DNA of 64,000 nucleotides from Pseudorhodoferax sp. Leaf267. Its GTDB lineage: Bacteria > Pseudomonadota > Gammaproteobacteria > Burkholderiales > Burkholderiaceae_C. Both the position numbers and the translations under genes were made by a program. This document shows positions 59,143-64,000 of this stretch, one piece after another; positions within the stretch are counted from its first letter, which is position 1, and each line of letters opens with the position of its first letter. The notes beneath the pieces were generated by a model. It ran no database searches, was not told where the DNA came from, and saw only the letters and a list, made by a program, of their open reading frames with translations. The stretch spans positions 1 to 64,000 of the forward strand of contig NZ_LMMV01000006.1 of the NCBI RefSeq assembly GCF_001422405.1. The letters are read 5' to 3'.

Positions 59143-59168
59143 TAGAAATGACGGGCGATAATCGATTC

Positions 59169-60689
59169 ATGAACAAGACATATGCGGTCGTCGGCGTCGT
59201 GGGCGCCGGCGCCATGGGCCGCGGAATCGCGCAAATTGCAGCACAAGCGGGTAGCACCGTCAAACTCTTCGACGTGCAAGCGGGGGCGGCTGCCACGGCA
59301 CGCGCCGCAGTGTTGTTGCAGTGGGACAAACTGCACGAGAAAGGGCGTCTCGACGCGGCAGAGCTTGCCAGCCGGCGCGCGTTGCTCGCCGAAGCCGGGG
59401 CCTTGTCCGCACTGGCGGACTGCGATCTGGTGATCGAGGCGGTCGTTGAGAAGCTGGATGTGAAGCAAGCGCTTTTTGCAGAACTTGAAACAATCGTGCG
59501 GCCAGACACGGTTTTGGCCAGCAACACGTCCTCGCTCTCCATCACCGCGATCGCAGCGCGGCTGCAGCGCCCGCAGCGCTTCGCCGGCTACCACTTCTTC
59601 AACCCTGTGCCGCTCATGAAGGTGGTCGAAGTCATCGGCGGTTTGAAGACCGACCCGGCGGTCTGCGACGGGCTGCAACGCTACGCGCGCGACATGGGAC
59701 ACACGCCGGTGCTCGCGCAGGACACGCCCGGCTTCATCGTCAACCATGCCGGCCGCGCCTACGGCACTGAGGCGCTGCGCATCGTCGGCGAGGGCGTGGC
59801 CGACTTCGCCACCGTCGACCGCATCCTGAAGGACCAAGTCGGCTTCAAGCTCGGCCCGTTCGAGCTCATGGACCTGACGGCACTGGACGTGTCGCACCCG
59901 GTCATGGAATCGGTCTACCGCCAGTACTACGACGAGCCGCGCTACCGGCCCAGCGTGATCACGGCCCAGCGGCTGGCCGGCGGTGTGGTCGGCAAGAAGG
60001 TCGGCGAAGGGTTCTACCGTTACCACGACGGCGTGGCCCAGGTGCCGGGCGAGCCCGTGGCGCCGCAGGTTGCCGACATCCCGCCGGTGTGGGTGTCGCC
60101 GCGTGCGGCGCGGCGGGCCGAGCTGTTGCAGTTGCTCAAGGACCTGGGCGCGCGAATCGAGACCGGCGTCTCGCCCTCCCCCCAGGCGCTGACCGTGGTC
60201 TCGCCCCTGGGCTTCGACGTGACGACAGTGGCCGTCGTCGAGCGGCTGGACCCGGCCCGCACCATCGGCATCGACATGCTGGTCGACGACGCCAGCACCA
60301 GGCGCCGGGTGCTGGCCACCAACCCGGCCACCCGCATCGACATGCGCGAGGCGGCGCACGCCCTCTTCGCGCGCGACGGCAAGGCGGTCAGCGTGGTGCG
60401 CGACAGCGGCGGCTTCGTCACGCAGCGCGTGGTGGCGGCCATCGTCAACATCGCCTCCGACATCTGCCAGCAGCGCATCTGCACGCCACGCGACCTGGAG
60501 CTGGCCGTGACGCTGGGCCTGGGCTACCCGCTCGGCCCGCTGGCCATGGGCGACCGCTACGGCCCGGCCAATGTGCTGGAGGTGCTGTTCAACATGCAGA
60601 CCGTCTACGGCGACCCGCGCTACCGCCCCAGCCCCTGGCTGCGCCGGCGCGGCGCCATCGGACTGTCGCTGTCGCACGAAGAGCTTTGA
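59169..60689 (+). CDS. paaH: 3-hydroxyacyl-CoA dehydrogenase (PaaH/FadB2-like)
   Basis: A 506-residue NAD-dependent enzyme that oxidises 3-hydroxyacyl-CoA. VVGVVGAGAMGRGIAQIAAQ is the NAD loop, DCDLVIEAVVEKLDVKQALF and LASNTSSLSITAIA the N-domain, and RFAGYHFFNPVPLMKVVEVI holds the catalytic His. Two 3HCDH C-terminal domains follow (DTPGFIVNHAGRAYGTEALR; RDSGGFVTQRVVAAIVNIAS), the two-domain layout of PaaH and PHB-type enzymes. The start MNKTYAVVGVVGAG at 59169 is preferred over the ATG 21 bases earlier. A hydratase gene follows by 15 bases. Confidence 0.93.
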   Translation: MNKTYAVVGVVGAGAMGRGIAQIAAQAGSTVKLFDVQAGAAATARAAVLLQWDKLHEKGRLDAAELASRRALLAEAGALSALADCDLVIEAVVEKLDVKQALFAELETIVRPDTVLASNTSSLSITAIAARLQRPQRFAGYHFFNPVPLMKVVEVIGGLKTDPAVCDGLQRYARDMGHTPVLAQDTPGFIVNHAGRAYGTEALRIVGEGVADFATVDRILKDQVGFKLGPFELMDLTALDVSHPVMESVYRQYYDEPRYRPSVITAQRLAGGVVGKKVGEGFYRYHDGVAQVPGEPVAPQVADIPPVWVSPRAARRAELLQLLKDLGARIETGVSPSPQALTVVSPLGFDVTTVAVVERLDPARTIGIDMLVDDASTRRRVLATNPATRIDMREAAHALFARDGKAVSVVRDSGGFVTQRVVAAIVNIASDICQQRICTPRDLELAVTLGLGYPLGPLAMGDRYGPANVLEVLFNMQTVYGDPRYRPSPWLRRRGAIGLSLSHEEL

Positions 60690-60704
60690 GAAGCTGACCC
60701 CGCC

Positions 60705-61484
60705 ATGTCCGCCGCCCTCCTCAGCACCAGCCATGGCCAGACCCTGGTGCTCACGCTGTCCAACCCCGAGCAGCGCAATGCGCTGGGGCCGGACATCTAC
60801 GCCGCCGGCATCGAGGCGCTGAACGTCGCCGAATCCAGCCCGGAGGTGCGCAGCGTGGTCATCACGGGCGCGGGCGCGCTGTTCAGCGTGGGCGCCGACC
60901 TGCAGCGCCTGCAGGCCAGCCGGCGCGAGCCGGCCGCGCACCAGGTGCAAGACACCGAGGGCCTGCACAGCTGGATCGAGTCCATCCACACCTTTCCCAA
61001 GCCCGTGATCGCCGCCGTCGAGGGTGCAGCGGCGGGCTCGGCCTTCTCGCTGGTCCTGGCCTGCGACCTTGTGGTCGCGGCCAGCAACGCCGTGTTCGTC
61101 ATGGCGCACAGCACGGTCGGCCTGTCGCCCGACGGCGGGGCCAGCTGGAGCCTGGCGCACGCGCTGCCACGCCAGCTGGCCGCGGAGCTGCTGATGCTGG
61201 GCGAGCGCATCGCCGCCGAGCGCCTGCATGTGCTGGGCCTGGTGAACCGCATCGCCGCACCGGGCGCGGCATTGGCCGAAGCGTTGGCACTGGCCGACCG
61301 CCTGAACGCGCGCGCGCCCAACGCGCTGGCCAGCATCAAGGAGCTGTTGGGCGAGGCCGGCGCCGCGACGCTGCCGGCCCAACTCAACCACGAGCGCGAC
61401 CATTTCGTCGCCAACCTGCACCAGGCCAACGCCGGCATCGGCATGGCCGCGTTCCTGGACAAGACCACGCCGCGCTACAGCTAG
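60705..61484 (+). CDS. Enoyl-CoA hydratase/isomerase family protein
   Basis: A 259-residue crotonase-fold enzyme. The oxyanion segment is GAGALFSVGADLQRLQASRR and FPKPVIAAVEGAAAGSAFSL; VMAHSTVGLSPDGGASWSLA is the second half of the active site, where the usual catalytic Glu in this loop reads Asp (SPDGG). It may hydrate an enoyl-CoA made in the same pathway; some close relatives are annotated as an alternative oxepin-CoA hydrolase of phenylacetate degradation. It lies directly behind the PaaH-type gene in the same direction. Confidence 0.88.
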   Translation: MSAALLSTSHGQTLVLTLSNPEQRNALGPDIYAAGIEALNVAESSPEVRSVVITGAGALFSVGADLQRLQASRREPAAHQVQDTEGLHSWIESIHTFPKPVIAAVEGAAAGSAFSLVLACDLVVAASNAVFVMAHSTVGLSPDGGASWSLAHALPRQLAAELLMLGERIAAERLHVLGLVNRIAAPGAALAEALALADRLNARAPNALASIKELLGEAGAATLPAQLNHERDHFVANLHQANAGIGMAAFLDKTTPRYS

Positions 61485-61561
61485 GCGCGGATCCGCTCCC
61501 CGCCGCGCACGACAATGCGCCCGTCGCGCACCCTTGCGCGCAGTCACCCAAACGACAGCCC

Positions 61562-62281
61562 ATGGACGAACCCATTCTTACCATTGCGGAGCGCGAGGCC
61601 ATCAACGCCGGGCGCTGGTTCTCAACCCTCTCGCCCTCCCTGCGGCACGACATTCTTCGATGCGCCTACGTCAAGCGGTACAAGGACGGCGAACTGATCG
61701 CCGCGCGCGGCGACCCGCCGGAAGAATGGATCGCCTGCGCCAAGGGCGCGGCCCGCGTCAGCTCCACCTCGCTGTCGGGCAAGCAGATCACGCTGACCTA
61801 TGTGGAGCCGGGCATCTGGTTCGGCGACGTGGCCATCTTCGACGGCGACCGGCGCACGCACGACACCTACGCGCATGGCGAGACCACCATCCTGTGCGTG
61901 GCACGTGCCGATTTCCGCAAGATCCTGGCCACGCATGCCGAGCTGTACGAAGCCTTGCTCTGGCTGCAGGCGCGCCGCATCCGGCTGCTGTTCGGCCTGG
62001 TGGAAGACCTGAACACCCTGCCCCTGCGCGCGCGGCTGGCCAAGCAGCTGCTGCACCTGGTGCGCAGCTATGGCGTGCCCAGCCTGGACGACCCCGACGA
62101 AGTGCGCATCAGCCTGCAGCTGGCGCAGGAGGAACTGGCCCAGCTGCTCGGCGCCTCGCGCCAGCGCGTGAACCAGGAACTCAAGGCCATGGAGCGCGAC
62201 CAGGCCATCCGCATCACGCCCGCCGGGCTCACCGTACGCGACCGTGATGCACTCATGCGCATCGTCGAGGCGGACCGATGA
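61562..62281 (+). CDS. Crp/Fnr-family transcriptional regulator
   Basis: A 239-residue regulator with an N-terminal cyclic-nucleotide-binding-like domain (EEWIACAKGAARVSSTSLSG, LTYVEPGIWFGDVAIFDGDR) and a C-terminal winged helix (LAQEELAQLLGASRQRVNQE, LKAMERDQAIRITPAG). It has no Fnr-type cysteine cluster. It lies between the hydratase gene and the kinase gene, all on the plus strand, so it probably regulates this acyl-CoA cluster. I see no clear TGTGA-N6-TCACA site in the flanking gaps. Confidence 0.92.
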   Translation: MDEPILTIAEREAINAGRWFSTLSPSLRHDILRCAYVKRYKDGELIAARGDPPEEWIACAKGAARVSSTSLSGKQITLTYVEPGIWFGDVAIFDGDRRTHDTYAHGETTILCVARADFRKILATHAELYEALLWLQARRIRLLFGLVEDLNTLPLRARLAKQLLHLVRSYGVPSLDDPDEVRISLQLAQEELAQLLGASRQRVNQELKAMERDQAIRITPAGLTVRDRDALMRIVEADR

Positions 62282-62372
62282 CCTGACCACCCGGCGCGGC
62301 TGCGCCATGCTCGACAGCGCAGGCCGCGCCTGATCCCACAGCACCCCGAAGACATCCCAAGGAGACAAGCAC

Positions 62373-63458
62373 ATGAGCGAGTACGAGCATTTCGTCGGCA
62401 CCAAGGAAGTCAGCGGCCAGCACGCGTTCGACACGGCCAGGCTCGCAGATTGGCTGGGCCGCCACCTGCCCGGCTTCGCCGGCCCGTTGACGGTGGAGAT
62501 GTTCAAGGGCGGGCAGTCCAACCCCACCTACAAGCTCGTGACGCCGGGCCAGAGCTACGTGATGCGGTCCAAGCCCGGCCCGGTCGCCAAGCTGCTGCCG
62601 TCCGCCCATGCGATCGAGCGCGAGTTCGCCGTCATGGGCGGGCTGGCCGGCACCGACGTGCCCGTGCCGGCGATGCACTGCCTGTGCGACGACGAGTCCG
62701 TCATCGGCCGCGCCTTCTACGTCATGGAGTTCAAGCAGGGCCGCGTGATCTGGGACCAGTCCCTGCCCGGCATGGCGCCCGCCGAGCGCGCTGCGATCTA
62801 CGACGAGATGAACCGCGTGATCGCCGCGCTGCACAGCGTGCCCTACGCCGAGCGCGGCCTGGCGAACTACGGCAAGCCCGGCAACTACTTCGAGCGCCAG
62901 ATCGGCCGCTGGAGCAAGCAGTACGCCGCCTCCGTCACGCAGCCGATCCCGGCCATGGACGCGCTCATCGCCTGGCTGCCGCAAAACATTCCCGACAGTG
63001 CGCGCGACGCATCGCTCACGCGCATCGTGCACGGCGACTACCGGCTGGACAACATCATGTTCCACGCCACCGAACCGCGCGCCATCGCCGTGCTGGACTG
63101 GGAGCTGTCCACGCTGGGGCATCCGCTGGCCGACTTCAGCTACCACTGCATGTCCTGGCACATCTCGCCCGGCCAGTTCCGCGGCATCGCGGGGCTGGAC
63201 CTGCCGGCGCTCGGCATCCCCGCCGAGGCCGACTACATCGCGCGCTACTGCGAGCGCACCGGCTTCACGACGCCCGAGGCGCTGGCCCGCGACTGGAACT
63301 TCTACCTGGCCTACAACATGTTCCGCCTGGCCGCCATCCTGCAGGGAATCGCCAAGCGGGCCGAATCGGGCACGGCCTCCAGCGAGCAGGCCAAGCGCTC
63401 GGGCGCCGGCGCCAGGCCGCTGGCCGAGATGGCCTGGGCCTACGCGCAGCGGGCCTGA
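62373..63458 (+). CDS. APH-like phosphotransferase of the ACAD10/11 kinase (LvaA-like) family
   Basis: A 361-residue kinase-fold protein. The N-lobe has [12 protein letters not shown] (phosphate-binding loop) and [20 protein letters not shown]; the catalytic loop is [13 protein letters not shown] and the metal Asp is in [20 protein letters not shown]. This is the aminoglycoside-phosphotransferase-like family fused to acyl-CoA dehydrogenase in animal ACAD10/ACAD11; LvaA of levulinate catabolism is a bacterial member that phosphorylates 4-hydroxyacyl-CoA. The next gene (25 bases on) is an acyl-CoA dehydrogenase, reproducing the fused pair. AAGGAGA precedes the ATG. Confidence 0.9.
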   Translation: MSEYEHFVGTKEVSGQHAFDTARLADWLGRHLPGFAGPLTVEMFKGGQSNPTYKLVTPGQSYVMRSKPGPVAKLLPSAHAIEREFAVMGGLAGTDVPVPAMHCLCDDESVIGRAFYVMEFKQGRVIWDQSLPGMAPAERAAIYDEMNRVIAALHSVPYAERGLANYGKPGNYFERQIGRWSKQYAASVTQPIPAMDALIAWLPQNIPDSARDASLTRIVHGDYRLDNIMFHATEPRAIAVLDWELSTLGHPLADFSYHCMSWHISPGQFRGIAGLDLPALGIPAEADYIARYCERTGFTTPEALARDWNFYLAYNMFRLAAILQGIAKRAESGTASSEQAKRSGAGARPLAEMAWAYAQRA

Positions 63459-63483
63459 ACCGCAACACCACCGGAGACAAACC

Positions 63484-64000
63484 ATGGATTTCGACTACTC
63501 GGCCAAGACCCAGGAACTGCAGGCGCGCGTGCAGCGCTTCATGGACGACCACATCTACCCGGCCGAAGCCACCTACGCCGCCGAGCTGGCCGCCAACACC
63601 GCCGCCGGCAAGCGCTGGACGCCGCTGCAGGTCATCGAGGACCTGAAGGCCAAGGCGCGCCGACAGGACCTGTGGAACCTGTTCCTGCCGGTCGACAGCG
63701 CCGAGCTCTCGGGCTACAGGGGCGCGGGCCTCACCAACCAAGAATACGCGCCGCTGGCCGAGATCATGGGCCGCGTGCCATGGGCGTCCGAGGTCTTCAA
63801 CTGCTCGGCGCCCGACACCGGCAACATGGAGACCATCGCGCGCTACGGCAGCGACGAAAACCGCGCGCGCTGGTTGAAGCCCCTGCTCGAAGGCCAGATC
63901 CGCTCGGCCTTCGCCATGACCGAGCCAGATGTGGCGTCCAGCGACGCCACCAACGTCGCGACCCGCATCGAGCGCGATGGCGACGAGTACGTGATCAACG
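63484..64000 (+). CDS. Acyl-CoA dehydrogenase, N-terminal part (cut by window edge)
   Basis: The first 172 residues are present: [40 protein letters not shown] and [20 protein letters not shown], then [40 protein letters not shown] and [20 protein letters not shown]. The [15 protein letters not shown] box is the FAD-binding signature of the ACAD family, and the long N-terminal helical part with [10 protein letters not shown] matches the ACAD10/11-type branch. It starts 25 bases after the kinase gene with GGAG close to the ATG, so the two should be cotranscribed. Confidence 0.92.
   Translation, partial: MDFDYSAKTQELQARVQRFMDDHIYPAEATYAAELAANTAAGKRWTPLQVIEDLKAKARRQDLWNLFLPVDSAELSGYRGAGLTNQEYAPLAEIMGRVPWASEVFNCSAPDTGNMETIARYGSDENRARWLKPLLEGQIRSAFAMTEPDVASSDATNVATRIERDGDEYVIN

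Noticed and set aside
59142-63485. Minus-strand ORFs of 801 and 410 codons in the acyl-CoA cluster
   Set aside because: They are antisense shadows of paaH, the hydratase and the kinase; no ribosome sites or motifs.

Overview
The window reads as a chromosomal segment of a high-GC betaproteobacterium, most likely Burkholderiales and probably Comamonadaceae. Support comes from the gene order rimP-nusA-infB-rbfA-truB, the lpxK-trm112-kdsB-adk run, the style of the PEP-CTERM proteins, and a GC-rich CCCCCCAAGGGGG/CTTGGGGCGGCCCGG intergenic repeat typical of that family. I cannot fix the genus. Nothing suggests a plasmid, prophage, integron or CRISPR array. Nearly all of the window is coding, and because of the GC bias most genes carry long spurious ORFs in other frames.

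Layout. 1-8.8 kb (minus strand): start of a dctA-type C4-dicarboxylate transporter behind a sigma-54 promoter, then the translation/transcription block rimP-nusA-infB-rbfA-truB-typA. 8.8-14.6 kb (minus): yejABEF-type peptide ABC transporter, with a truncated Phd/YefM antitoxin remnant between yejB and yejE. 14.7-17.3 kb (plus): fabI, a periplasmic-type ATP-dependent DNA ligase (LigE-like), and a PEP-CTERM protein with a sigma-54 promoter. 17.3-23.3 kb: PLP amino-acid decarboxylase, NfeD/stomatin pair, DUF2237 protein, tRNA-Ser(GGA), a second sigma-54-linked PEP-CTERM protein (THxN family), an inverted repeat and a small lipoprotein. 23.3-26.9 kb (minus): UspA, then a four-gene operon behind a Fur-like box (DUF3649, PepSY, DUF3325, 2-oxoglutarate/Fe(II) oxygenase).

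26.9-36 kb (minus): a 2,820-residue cyclic beta-1,2-glucan synthase coupled to a small DUF1488-like gene. 36-43.2 kb: glyoxalase II, an ArgC-type reductase whose catalytic cysteine position is tyrosine, divergent from a LysR regulator, then an Lrp regulator divergent from putA. 43.2-44.8 kb (minus): a 58-residue ORF, a GH19 lysozyme-like enzyme with a peptidoglycan-binding domain and no signal peptide, and a lipoprotein resembling the XAC2610 inhibitor. This looks like an effector-immunity cassette.

45-56.8 kb: DUF192 protein, sodB, xseA, exbB/exbD, lpxK, trm112-like gene, kdsB, adk, asparaginase, lexA with a LexA box, a conserved hypothetical, a phospholipase D/cardiolipin synthase-type protein and a D-2-hydroxyacid dehydrogenase. 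56.8-64 kb: a FimV-like protein, then an acyl-CoA catabolism run (3-hydroxyacyl-CoA dehydrogenase, enoyl-CoA hydratase, Crp/Fnr regulator, APH-like kinase, acyl-CoA dehydrogenase cut by the window edge). The last two form a split version of the ACAD10/ACAD11 architecture.

The most interesting leads are the GH19/lipoprotein/58-residue cassette, the sigma-54 promoters in front of both PEP-CTERM genes, the Fur-linked PepSY operon carrying an oxygenase instead of a receptor, the kinase + acyl-CoA dehydrogenase pair, and the ArgC lacking its catalytic cysteine.
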